A stretch of 64,000 nucleotides of DNA, taken from NCBI GenBank assembly GCA_034008185.1, contig CM067081.1, positions 85,704,765 to 85,768,764 on the forward strand, given 5' to 3'. The stretch is from Gorsachius magnificus. Taxonomy: Eukaryota > Chordata > Aves > Pelecaniformes > Ardeidae. Under the pieces are notes generated by a model. The model did not search any database. It was not told the origin of the DNA and worked only from the letters and a program-made list of their open reading frames with translations. Shown piece after piece: positions 23,267-35,900 of the stretch (positions are counted from its first letter, which is position 1; each line of letters starts with the position of its first letter). A program made the position numbers and the translations under genes.

Positions 23267-23288
23267 AGCAGCAGCAGCAGCAGCAGCA
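23267..23288. repeat. AGC/CAG trinucleotide repeat (seven units)
   Basis: About seven perfect AGC units followed by CAACAACC. It is intronic by inference and not in a supported coding frame. Confidence 0.85.
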
Positions 23289-24298
23289 ACAACCACCAAA
23301 AAGGCTCTCCTTCATTTCCTCTGTACGCACATCGTGCAGCTTTTCAAACAGTGCATCATACACCCGTCGGCTGGAAATTTCCAGGCCGATTTCCTGCCTG
23401 GTGCATGCTCATAAAGCCAGATTGTCTGCACGGTCCGTAGCTGCAGTACTGCAGAAAGTCAATAAAGGGCTGACCACCTCACCTCTATCAAAAGCCAGTT
23501 GAGAAGCCCTGCCTCATCTGCCTTATTAAAACCACACTTGACTCCCGCAGAGAAACCTAGCTGGGAACCTTGGAGAGGAGGGATAAAACAGGAGGCTGAA
23601 ATTGCCGTGAGTATTCTACAGCTAGGTCTTGCGGTAAGGTTAAAGAGCGCTTATTGTAAAATAAACCAAAAAGGCAGCTTCGTTAAAACAAGGAAAACGC
23701 CCGCATTTAATGCGGTGAACTTCTGACTCCCCCCACGTACAGCATGGCACAGAGATAAGACGATTAGTTATTGCAGCAGTGAGTAGATTTAAATAGCTCC
23801 CTAATGGATTTGTATTTTGAATTTAAATATGTATATGCCTATATATGTGCATGTGTGTATATACTTCATCTTTGCAAGAAAAGGTGCGATGTAGAAATAG
23901 ATGCAAGAGGTAGAATTTATGCTCCAAAGTGTATTTTAGAACGTGTTTGAAAGGATGCTTTTTTTTTCTTTCCCTTATATAAGAGTAATCGATTGAATGT
24001 TTGCCAAGCTTTCAGTAGTATCGTCGGGAATCCCCACCCCCACCTTCCCAGGGCCCGCTAGCTTTTTCTCACCTTAAAATGAAAAAAGAACGAACTTTAA
24101 CAGAAAGATCATTGCTTTAGCTTAATATTGTAAGATTTCAGAGATTGAATTTTCTGATAGTAATGAAATGAACCCTGAGTTGTGCCATGAATTTGATTGC
24201 AGTTAATTTGATTTTTGAGATGCTCGACAAAGCTAGCCCATTAGCTTTAACCTCACATACTTTGGGTTTGTACAAAGTGGTACTTTTTATACATTTAA

Positions 24299-24330
24299 AT
24301 ATATATATATCTGTGTGTGTGTGTCTGTAT
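24299..24330. repeat. AT then GT dinucleotide repeat
   Basis: Six AT units pass through a TCTG into six GT units. Simple sequence. Confidence 0.85.
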
Positions 24331-27300
24331 AGATAATATGAAAATCTCTCCCTGGTAATTCAGTTGTTTGTAACAATTACTGTCAGTGAGTAGTTACTAA
24401 CTATAGTGCTGTTGGAAGTGGTATCCGGCGTGTTGCTGACCAGTAATATCACTGTGGTTATTGCTTCGGTGGTGAAGGTTTAGTTTCCCTTTTCACGGGG
24501 GAAAATACAGCTGAACGTCTCAGCCAGCAGACTCATGCAAACTCTGTCCTGCAGCTTTTTCCCGTTCTCACTGATCTGAATGAGACTGGTCGTATGAATA
24601 GGAGCGACCCTTGTCAGAAAGGATTTTTTTGGCTGAAACTCACAATTTCTGTCTATTTGATTTGCCTCCCCGGGCTTCAGAGGGAAGTGCTCCTCTTGGT
24701 AGTATTTGCCAAGAGGCACCGACAGTGAGGTGGGGCATCCCCCAAGGTGGTCCCAGCGTCTAGCCTTTTCCCTTTACACGGTTTGTTCTTGGTCAGCAGT
24801 TAGTAAGATGATGGAAGATGGCCTTTTATATATATGTGTATATAAATAAAGCCAGCTTCAGATAAGAAAGTATTCGGTGATGTCAGAAAACTAATGGCAC
24901 AGATAACCAGGAATAGTGTTAAGGGGTTGATCGCAGTGGTGGGAAACAGGAGGGGGATTCTGCTGAAAGTTTTCCAGGCAATGGGCAAGGGTGGGTCGTT
25001 TCCAAGAGGGGACCGGGGGGGGGGGGGAAATTTTCCGGGAGGCTGAGCCGTGAAGAAGCTAAGTGCCAGGAGCTGCTCGTGGGAGGTCCTGTGAGCTGGG
25101 GCGTGCAAAATCTCAACAGAAGTCAGAGTAGATGTGACTTAGCGATGTGTGGGAGGGAAAGTGCCCATAGATGGGAAGAGGGTTGGACACATGGCTGGAG
25201 ACAAGGCATTTTGTCTGGATCTGTGCCACCGAAGTACGCGTCAGGCACTTGCGGAGCCAGGCTGCCTCCCTCCAGCTCCATCCATCCCCAGCAAACCTGC
25301 TGGAGGGTCACCTCCCGACCCCGGCGCAGGGGGCCTGGGGCAGCCCCTGCTCCTCGCCTGGGTGCTTCTGCCTGTGTCCCATGGAGGGCTCCTGGAGGTC
25401 ACAGCCAGCTGCCTATGGGAGCAAGGCCAGGGCATGTGCTGGTCCCCTCCTGTCCACCTGAAGCATTCACGCGTCTAGCCTGGGGTAGAGCTGGACACTA
25501 GCAGTGGGAGCAATCCAAGAGGTCCCCAGTTTGGGCAGGGTGAGGAGCCGGGTACCAGGAAGCACTGCAGCCGTGAGCTGCCCTCCTGGAGGATGCTTGC
25601 GTGCCTGCACCTCTGCAGCATCTTCTCAGGGCCTGCCAAGCCACGACACAGGTGTCTCCCTTGCTTACTACTGGGCAAGGAGAGGTTTGTTGTTCCTAAC
25701 TTATCATTTTGTAGGGGTTGGGCTGTACTTTGAATTCTTCTCTTTCCTTTGTGCTGCTTTTGGTGGCCCAGTCTGAAGGCGAGGAGCCCAGTTATTTTGG
25801 CAGGAATTAGGCAAACCCCTTCAGCCGCAGAGGAAGGGGGAAAAACCATTAAAGAGAAAGCACTGACGACCTCACCAGAGAGTCCCACAGTGCCAAATTT
25901 AGCACTGAAAATCAAGGGAAGAGACAGAACTCCCGTCTCTCTCTTCAGGGGGTGCCCTGGAAATGCTTAGGCAGCAGAGAGCATGAAAATTCCATGGGTC
26001 TGCCCTGGGATGCCCCACGGCAGATGGTGCTTGCTCTTCCATGGGAATGTATATCCATAGGCTCCTTGCTGCCAGCCTGCACCTGGCGCAGCTGCCTTGC
26101 TCCTGCAGGAGCCGGGTCTGCCTCCACGTGCTCCCCAGGGGGATGTGCCTTTCCCCCCCGCCAAGGCCAGGAGCGGTGTGAACCCTCGCCGAAAAGCGTG
26201 ATACAGCTTCCATAGTGCCACCAAGTTAGACTAATTCAGAGGCAGCGTGTCTGACGTTTCTCAGCCGATGCTAGCTAGAAAGGAAACAATTTTACACATC
26301 AGCAGTTTTTTATGATTAATAATATTATCCTGCCTTAATTGAAAAATGGGCTGGTGCCCTTAAGAAAAAATTAAGCTGCAGGAATTAGTATCTAACCTCT
26401 TTATGATGAATGTGTATTTTTACATGCTGCATATTACTGTCAGTGCTTTCAGAAATAATAGTGCCGTGTATTGTAGTAAAAAATCGTCCCGCGTTGTTTG
26501 TAGTTGCGTGGCACCATTCTGTCTGGCTGACTTGGCTTTAAGAGCCTGAACGCTTGGGAAGAAGCAGCGTGAGGATGCCGAAATCCTTTTAAAGGGAATT
26601 TATGTACAAACAGGAGGATGATGTGTAGGCTCCGAGCTCTGCTATCAGTTGTTATTGCTGAGAGATATTCGCGGGGAGTCGATGCCAGACGGAGCATTAG
26701 CCATTGCCGGCCTCGGTGCCTTTGTGGGAAGTCGGTCGTAAAGTCGGCGAGGGCTCTTGTTTGTGGGATTTTTAAACACCGGTGAATCATTTTACGTAGC
26801 AAGGCAGTTGCCGTTGGGGTGGGTTTGTGCAAAGGTCTTTGTGAACCGCTCTCTCCACCCAAACAAAGCTTGAGAAGGAGAGAGAGAGAGATAAGGCTGA
26901 AAGGCAGGGAGATTCGTCGTGCCAGGCAGAGAACTGGCGGCTGGGTTCTGCCGAGGTTTGGCAGGCGGCACGCGGGAGCGGGGGGATGTCCCCTGCTTCT
27001 CTCCGGTCCCAGAGGCAGGGCAAGCCGTGGCTTCAAGGCATCAGGCTCTTTTCGCCTGTCTGGCCCCGGCCTTTGTCTCGTGCGAAGCAGCCCAAGGAAG
27101 CTGGGATTAAGGAAGGTGAGAAGGTCCTGATATGGACAGCTGGGGACAAAACATAGTCAGTAAAATCCCTTTTGGCCCTACTGCTGTTCCGGCATTGTCC
27201 ATCTCCTGCGCGCTCCTCAGAGGACCGTGGCTTCAGCAGCAGGCAGGGAGGGTGCCTCCGGTTCAAAGTGAAACCACGTACATGTGAGGGGTGTGAAGGT

Positions 27301-29689
27301 CACCTGCAAAAGTTCAAATGCCTTGTTCCCCCCACAGCCTAGAGCTCTTAAATGCTCTCATCAGCTTAAATATTGCTCACCCAAACATTTGAACGTCGTG
27401 AGTCAAATATCCCTGTGCAGTGAGAGCCAGATACCTGTGGGACCACTGGCCCTTCCCTGTGTTCCCGGCCAGTGGGGTGCAAGGACCTTCCCCATTCTCT
27501 GTCCCGGGAAAGATGCGATGGGCGCATAGCAAGAGAGCTGCAGGAGCTGGGCTTTTTTGGGGAAGGCAGTGAGAGGGTCCCAACGGGGAGAGAAATGCTC
27601 TGGTGGTGCCATCCTCCTCGGAGGGCAACCTGCCCGCGGTTTGGGGCTAGGAGGGAGGAGGAGGAGGGTCTGGGGAAGGAGCCAGGAGCGTCCCCAGATG
27701 GGGGGGGACATGCTGGCTCTGCAGGGGCGCATGGGAGCAGCCGGGGGGAGGCTGTCCTTCCCCGCGCCTGCTTGTCCGCGGCCCTCTTGGTCTGTGCTCA
27801 CCCGGAGAGGATCCCGGGATCCTCCCCGACCCGGCTGGGGAGACTGGGGTGCTGGCAAGGGCTGCGGGCGTTTGCCTGCTGCTGCGCCACATCCCTAATC
27901 TGTTGTGGCTGCCGGCGTAGGCTGGCCCTGGTGCACCCTTACACCCATTCTCCGGCATCTCTAAATTTGTAGCAAGGGTCTTTTTAGCTACCTCTTCCTT
28001 TGTATTTCAGCCAGGGTCCCTATTAAAGCAGACAATGAGGAAGTCTGCATTAAAATGCTTCCTTCCATCCCTCCATCCTCCCCCCCGCCCGCCCCCCATC
28101 CTCCTCATCCCTGGAGGAAACGCTTGTCTCTGCCAAGATCCTGCCTTGCAAAAGTAAACAATATGAAATTACAATAAAATGTTTTGATTTGCTGGGCCTG
28201 ACATTCAGGAGCTGGACAAGGGAGACTTATAAAAAGGGTCTTCTATAGATAGCCAGTGTGAGAAAAAAAAAATCTCTCATTTTGGCTGTGCTTCAGATCC
28301 AAGCGTCGGGGCGGCGTGGATGGAGAACAGGGGATTTCTTCGCCAAACCTGAAGGTTCTTAGGAGGTTTACATTGCAGCATCTGTCAGCAGCTTTCCGCC
28401 TGGTATCTGCGGGTGACTGGCCTATTGCACAGTAATGTCAATATTTGGGGGTGGGCGTGTGTGTGTGTACATGCGCTGTTGTTGCTTGATGCTTTAAGAC
28501 GGGGTAAGCATACTGAAAACCCGAGAAGGAAATAGATGAGCTGAAACTTGTTTCCTCCGGGGCTCTTCCAAATAATTCAGAGGAAGGCAAACCTAAATGG
28601 AGGTGTAATCCCTGGGAGATGAGCCTCCTTGGGCGCTTGCCAGTTTAGCGGGCTGGGTAATCTGCCCTGTCATCGAGATTTGTGGATTAGCCGTACTGAA
28701 GCTAGTTGGCTTTGACATTTCATTAGGGAAGTTTTCCCGTAGTTTTCCACCCCCGGTCTTGATGCTGTGAAATATGGATGATGTAGCTTTGTTATCCTTA
28801 CACCTCCTAAGATTCGTGCAAGTCGATGCTTGGGACTGCAAGCATCTCTTATCCGCTGAGGATTTTTTTTTTTAAGTCATTGCTTGTTTATGAAAGACTA
28901 ACTGGGTCAAAGGCTAATTTTGGAAAGGATCTGCTTTCCCCAATGCTAACCAATACATTTTGATCCGGGTGACGTAAGTTACCAAACTGTTCTCTCCCGA
29001 AGAAGGGATAAAAGTGAACGCTATTTATCCAATAATCTGCAAATATTTTGAAAAGTGAACCTGACTATCGATAAACCAGTTTACCATCAAGATCTTGTAA
29101 GAGCTCTAAAGGACGTTTATTTAGAAATCAAAACGTTAAATTTAGAGGCAAGAACTGTGCAGATGAGGAGGGAGTACGTACGAGTGACAGCACTGTAAAT
29201 TGTCTCGGGGGTTCAAGGGACCGGGGAAGGACACTGTGTCCTGAAGTCACTCCTTCCCAGAGACGTCTCTGCTGATAAGAGCCGGTTGTTGTTCCTGGTG
29301 ACAATGATCAAGGGGGACAAGGCAAAGGATCACCCCGTGGGCTCCTGCTGCGGCGCACAGAAATGGGGATGCGGCCTGGTTTATTTATCACAGCCAGACG
29401 TGCCCTCGCTCTCCCGCCTGCCGCAGAGGATGTCTGCGTGTCCTTGGAGCTTCTCTTGCCCTCTCCATAATCCTTTCCCAACCCTTTTCAGACGCGTCCC
29501 CCGGAGGCTTGCTGCCCCCCCCGGCTGGGGGGCCGTGGCTCGCGGGCCAGCCCGGCGCCTGGTCCCTGCCATGGGGGAGGGCTGTTGGCTGCCCAGGCTG
29601 CGGTGCCTGCCCGCCGGCTCCGTGGGTGCCATGCACGGAGGGCTGTCCCTGTTGCTCGCAGCTCCCCCGGCACTGCCGAGCGTGTGAAA

Positions 29690-29962
29690 TACACAGGACA
29701 AGGGCTAATGGCTTTAAACTAAACCAGGGTAGATTTAGACTGGATATAAGGAAGGAATTCTTTACAATGAGGGTGGTGGAACACTGGAAGGGGTTGCACA
29801 GGGAAGTGGTGGAGGCCCCAACCCTGGAAACATTCAAGGCCAGGTTGGATGGGGCTCTGAGCAACCTGATCCAGTTAGCGGTGTCCCTGCTCACTGCAGG
29901 GGGGTTGGACTAGATGGCCTCTAAATGTCCCTTCCAACCCAAAACATTCTGTGATTCTATAA
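29690..29962 (+). mobile_element. CR1 LINE 3' fragment, plus strand
   Basis: About 270 bp of the CR1 3' end, beginning near 29,693 ('acaggacaagggctaatgg') and ending in ATTCTGTG followed by ATTCTATA at 29,946-29,961. It covers the last 70 or so codons of ORF2, still open, ending in LLTAGGLD, plus the short 3'UTR. It is close (about 6% different by eye) to the minus-strand copy at 19.1 kb, so both belong to the same or sister subfamilies. The two are 9.8 kb apart in inverted orientation. Confidence 0.93.
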
Positions 29963-32900
29963 ATGCCTGCTCTGGGACCTTGGCCCTCTTGGTCCCCTAA
30001 GGCGGCCATCCAAAGTCTGACCTCGGTGCTATGGGGAAGAAGGGAAGGACAACCAAGGCAGGGCTTTGGGGCACGGGCAGGAGGGATGCATGGTGCAAGG
30101 TGTGCAGGGGGGGGTTGGCAGGGGCACCAGGCTCCACCTTGCAGAGGGACATCCTTGTCCCTTTCTGGCCATATTGCCTCCTCACTTCTGCCTCTCTCTC
30201 CTGCACTGGTGCCATCTCACATCCGTCGCTTCCCTGCCAGCCTCCTGCCCCATGGATGCCATAGGCAGTGAGCGGCACATGGGCTCTGGTTCCCAAGGTC
30301 TGCCTTTACACCCTGCTTTGTACTTCTGTTGCAAAACCGTGAGTGAAAAGCAAGGTTTAGTTAAAAATGATTTGCCGTGCTCTACTTCAACTGAAAAATG
30401 TAAGTAGAGTGTACGTAAGTGTTGGACTGCATGGTTTAAGGCTTCAGTGATTTATCCATCAATTATGTCATTGTAAACTGAAGGTGAAGTTACGCCTTCG
30501 TAGATCTGGAATAACAAATGGTTGAGCTTGAGCCTCTGTTGGTACTTCTGCTTGAATTTATTTTAGTGAGAGAGGAGGGTACAATTAGCAGAAGTGTCCT
30601 ACATGAAGGGCTAGGCACCTTGCATCTGCATATCTCTCGGTTTGGGATAAAGCAGCAGTTCCTGTACCGTGTATTCCTGCGATCCAAAAGATGGAGGAAT
30701 ATTAAGAGCATAAGTGTGTCTCTGTGTGTGCGCACATGTGGACATACACACATATGCTGTTCCTGTAGAAGGTAAATATAAATTTTGATTATCTGAATAT
30801 TGATGTAGCAATTTAGAAATAGCTTTCCAAGAGAACGTGTCTGCACTGTTATATTTACCAGCATAATGAAATCAGACAAGCTTTCAATCCATAAATCTCA
30901 GTGCAGTATTTGCCATTCCAGTTTCTGTGGTTGTACTGAGCAAGCAACACTACCCAAAGAATTTTATTAAAGCAGAGTAATAAAATTTAAAATCTGTATT
31001 GACTCTTCTTGGCTCTTTCAGGTTCTCCTACATTTTGGCCTGAGAATATATTTTCTTTGTTTTTCAGATTCCATTTTATTTACTTTAGTTATTTTATTTC
31101 TCAGATTGGAGACCGTCTGTTAGATTCCGGTAACCTTTTGTTGTAAAGCTCGGGACATTCTCCTTGGTGTTTACTGGCTGCAGCGTAACACACATTTTCT
31201 AATCATCACTGCTGTTGTGCTGATGTGAGAATTTGAAGCGCAAAGTGGGTCTAAGCAGGCCGCAGGAATTTGTGGCTTCAAGGCAATGATAAGAAATTCT
31301 TAATGGCTTAGTAAATGACTACATGCATTTAAAGTTGGTTTTCAGGCATCTCAAGATACGTTATTGCTTAAGAATGGCTTCGGTGTAATATTCTTTCCTT
31401 CTAGAAGACAAAGTGCGAGGGGATTTGTACATGGGAGTGACTGCAGATGGAAAGTAGAATATTTTTCTTCAAGAGCCTGAAACGTCCTCAATGTATCCTC
31501 CCTCCACACAAACTCAGCTCCTGCAGTTTTAGCTGAGAACAGTTGTGCAGATGGTACTGTGGAGGTGCCCCAGGACTCCACTGCTGGCTGGCCACTTCTC
31601 TCGGGCCTTAAATCCAGATCAGACCTTCGCACCCAGACCATGGGGAGCCCATGGAGGTCTGTAAAAGAGAGTATGGGTCTGCCCAAGGACACCTGTTTGC
31701 ATGACCTGGCTTTCTGCGGTATGATCAAGACACCCTAATTCTTCTCCTGCTTTCAAAGTTATGGAAATAGATCGCTTCCTCAGTTGTGTCAGCGGAATTT
31801 TTCGTTCATCTTTGGCAGCTATTTCAGAAAGATAGTAGACGTCCCTCAACAAGTCTTATTTTTGTGAGCTAAGGGCACTGCACAGCAGCTCTTTATTGTC
31901 ACTGTTTTCAGGATCTTCCCTAACAAACTCATTTTTCCACCCCCACTACTTCAGGTGTTCTCTGCAGCTTCGTTCATCTTATCCCTTGTGTCAGCAGCTC
32001 TAGGTTTTTCTCCATCCTCCCCCTCTTCCATCTTCCCTACAGCAGTCATACAGGTTTTTTCTGATTTTTTTTTTTTTTTTTCAAATGCCGAGAGCTCTCT
32101 GTGTCTTGTACCCTGTACCATCTCCACTTTTTGCAGCAGCACCACCTGTGTCCCCTGAACTGGATCCCCCAATCTCTCTGTGGGTGCCAGCTCTCCATGT
32201 GCTACCAATTCCTTCCATTGCAGCTACTCGTAGGAATAAATCATGAAGTGTGGCAACGTAGTGGCCTCTCTTGGGAGGATGTACGAAGGATGAGATGAAT
32301 GGTGGTGTTCTGTGAGAAGGCGTTTGGTGACTGCTATCAAGTGGTCCTTTGATCTGGAGACAACCCAGAGGTCCTTGCAGTTCTGCAACACAGATGTCAG
32401 GAGCTCTGCATCCTACCCTCCTTCCCTCTCTATTTGCCCCTTCCTTCGGTTTTTTGGGGCGGGCTCCTGGTCTCTGCGGGATTGGTGCCTGAGCTGCCTC
32501 GCAAAGTTGTCTGCATTACTGGCATCGATCCCATACAGTGCTCTCAAGCTGTTGCACCAAAACCCCACCAAGTTCCAAAGTAGGTCTTCACAAAACTGTG
32601 GGACCTAGTATTAGGGCTAAATTTTTCCGTAAGGACCAGTGGCAGGCTTCCAAGGCTCTTGGGAAGAAAGTGGTCATGCCTATGTGCGCAAACCCCAAGC
32701 CGACATTTAATTACTTCTTATAGCCGTATTTTTAAGGAAAGGGGTTCCAGTGATCTCAGATCATCTGAAGAATGATGTGGCAATCTGATCTTGTGAACAT
32801 GCTGAGCAACACCTGTGTTCAGACACTTGTGCTCACTCATCAGCATGGTGATCGTCTCTGCCTTGAAAATAGCTCCTTTTTCTTTCTTTATCCCTCAGGT

Positions 32901-35900
32901 TTGCTCTCTGATGGAAACTGTGCCTGACACATGTTTAAAACAGATTTTCTTCACTGTGTGTATGGAGGACGGTAAAGGAAGCGATAAATCTCTAAAAACA
33001 GTGTGATAGAATAGGTCCTCTGTAACTAAGGGGCCAGGTACTGAGCCTGTCACTCCTTCGGTGTCGTGATCTGTAGCTGGCCCCGCTGGCTGTGAGATGA
33101 CTTCTACTGCAGCAGGGCTGGGAGTGCCAGAAGCTGCCCTCTTGCAATCAAATGGGAACCCCGAGGACTGAAGCTGTAGGTCACCATATCCAGTGAATAG
33201 CTGGTGTGCTGTCTGTCAGCAAGGAATAGATTTGGGGAACTGGGGGAAAAAAAAAACAAACCTACAAAAAAAAACCCCAAACCAAAACCTGGAAAAAATC
33301 TGCCATGTTTGAAAAAACTAAATAAAAACTTCAGGGTTTTGAGAATCTATGACTTTCCTTTTCTTGTCCCCAATAATCTGAAGAAAATCCATCATCCATC
33401 CTCCCTGTTTTTGACACGGGAAATATTTTATAGTTAGTGATTTCCCGCAGTCTCTGTTAGCATCCAATCGATAACAGGATCAAACTACCAACTACGCGCT
33501 CATCCCTTTCCTCCCTGTGTTGCTGCTGTTTGGAGCTGGGGAGTAATTAACCATGGATCACGGTGATGCGGCTGCTGTAGCCTCATGTTTCCGTCTCACC
33601 GATACCTACTGATGGACGGACAGTTGTTGAGCTTTCTGTCGCAGAGACTGTAGAGCACGTTGGGGCGGGTGCCGAGCATCTCATCCCACCCCACTGCAGC
33701 ATCAGGCCGCTGCTGGCTGTGGTTCGGCAGCGGGAATGACAGCTATTTCCCTGCCTGCCCTCCTCCATCAACCAGAAAAAAGGGGAAAGAGGGGGAAGGC
33801 TTTTGTTCCTGGGGGATGAACCGCTCCAGCAGCGGCCGCAGGATGCAGAGCGGATGCTTTCTGCTTGTGGTCCTCCCCGCTCCGCCGCAGATGGGCCTCA
33901 GCTAAAATAAACGAGTATTCCACAAAGCTTTGAAGTGTGCTCATCTTCCGAGTCACTTCCCTGTCACCCGACAGGCAGTGTGATGCCAAGGGATGTTGTT
34001 CTTGCGTCACATGGGCACACTCAGACTTTCATCTCACGGTGGCCGTTCGGCCTCCCACGTCATTTCCCGTGTGAGTGGCAACTCCACCTTTCCTGAACAT
34101 CTTCCTTTCTTCTGGCATTTTCCAAGACAGTGGAAAGGCAAGCTGGGACCCTTGGAAATGCACAGAGACAATGTTAGGTGCCTCTCCTGGCTTCTGAATG
34201 TCCACCCTGCTTTCTTCTGTCTGCAAATTATTTGTACCTTGGTGGAAGAATCTGGGAGCAGTGCCATCAAAACAGGTTGCCTTCCCCCATCTTCCGTGAT
34301 GGCCACTACACGGCAATGAAGTGCAGCCTCTCTGGGCAAGCTGGCACGCATGCCGGCGCTGCTCCATGTGCGTCAGATGGCCTGCCATCATCGGGAATCA
34401 CATTCTTCCGTCGTGTGTGATTTTGCATCATGTCAATTAAGAAAATGTCATCCTAATGTTGTAATGCTCTTAGTTCTCTTTTCTGTACGTGAAATTGCCA
34501 ATTACGTGAAATAATTTGTGACGAGCAAAAAAAGCCCCTTAAACCCCAAGCGCCTTTTGAATGAAATTGCCTAGAGGTCAAGTTTCTTCTTGAATCAGTC
34601 CAAAGACATTATTTTGGTAATGTTAAGATTTTTAGCCACCAAACAATACAATTCTTTTGGTTTTAATTAAAGAATTTTTTCCTTTGCGCTAGACTGATGC
34701 TAAACTGGCTTCGCTAAATCTTCTTATGCTGTAAGTAGCAGTGACCCAGATAAACATGTTTAAAAATGCAACTACTGAAACTACACTGTGTTGCCTTTGT
34801 AAGACGCAGCAAGAGGAGGACTAAAATAATTCTGTACATTTACAAGGGTAGCACATAGCATCACATCATTAAAAGCAGATTCACAGACCGATTTAATCTT
34901 TTTAGATTGCACATACAAATCTGTGAAAAAAGTGTTCCTTATTTTGGAGTCAGATGCTTGAAAGTTACAGAGTGTCCTATGAAAAAAATTACTTTTTCCC
35001 TTTGCATATGCCCTTTTGCAGCATAAACAAGGCTGCTTTTGAAAAAGAGGGGATAACTGTGTATTAAGAATGCACCGTAGCGCAGCCACGCAGAATCAGG
35101 AGCAGATAAGCAACCAGGAGAAGGTTCCATTTCTGTTCTCCTCAGTGCCAGAGTTTGCAGCTTTGGTGGCCTTTTAATGCGGAGGCTGGGCTCTGGTCCC
35201 AGCCAAGCCCACTCGGTGCCCATGGCACACCTAAAGCCAAGGCCTGGAGGAGACACCCGTCCTTCTCCACTGGCCCTGTTGAGGACATAAGATGTTGCCA
35301 AAGGGCCTTGTTTAACTATATTTAGGTAAACCCTCACTAGGGCCTCAAAAATTGTGGTTAAGGGGATGCTGTCCCTTGTTCCAGGTGCACATTTTGTGTG
35401 TCTTTGTGCATACAAGCAATGCCCAGGATGCTCCCGTAACAACTTCACTGTGCTGTCGGAGTGGGCTCGCTCCAGCTACCCCATTAAGCTCTGATTGTAC
35501 ATAACCACTGCTGCTCTGAGAGCGAATGCTTTGCCCAAAACTTCTCTTCCTGGTAACTATCGCTCAAGTCAGGACCAGCATGGAAAAAACAGCTGGAGTA
35601 AGCATTCAGCCCGGCATCGAGCAGCCGCGAGCGCCCGTGCCTGTGGCTGCCAGCCAGGGAGAGCTGGGTGCTGGTGGGGCGGGTGGCAGGGTGTCCCTCG
35701 CACCCCACAGCTCTCTCAAACCTTTCCACTCGTTTTGGTTTTGTGGGGTTTTTTAGACACTGGCTGTGTTTACACAAAGAAGAAATATACACTACCGGGA
35801 ACAATCGGATAATAAACAACCTTTAATTAGCGCTGAAGACTCAAAGGGACCTAATCCCTCAGTGCCTGTTTAGACAGCTAAACCCAAACAACCGGCCCCC

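Larger units (their letters stand above)
19941..29689 (+). other. RAI2: Presumed RAI2 intron, middle part I
   Basis: No exon is recognised. It includes a 29-bp tandem duplication (22,162-22,219), an AGC repeat (23,267-23,288), an AT/GT repeat (24,299-24,330), a G-run (about 25,017-25,027) and C-rich sequence at 28,080-28,100. GC-rich segments at 25,080-26,200 and 27,400-27,960 carry overlapping open frames on both strands without family features. The AT-rich, repeat-free stretch 26,280-26,470 is a candidate conserved element. Confidence 0.5.
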
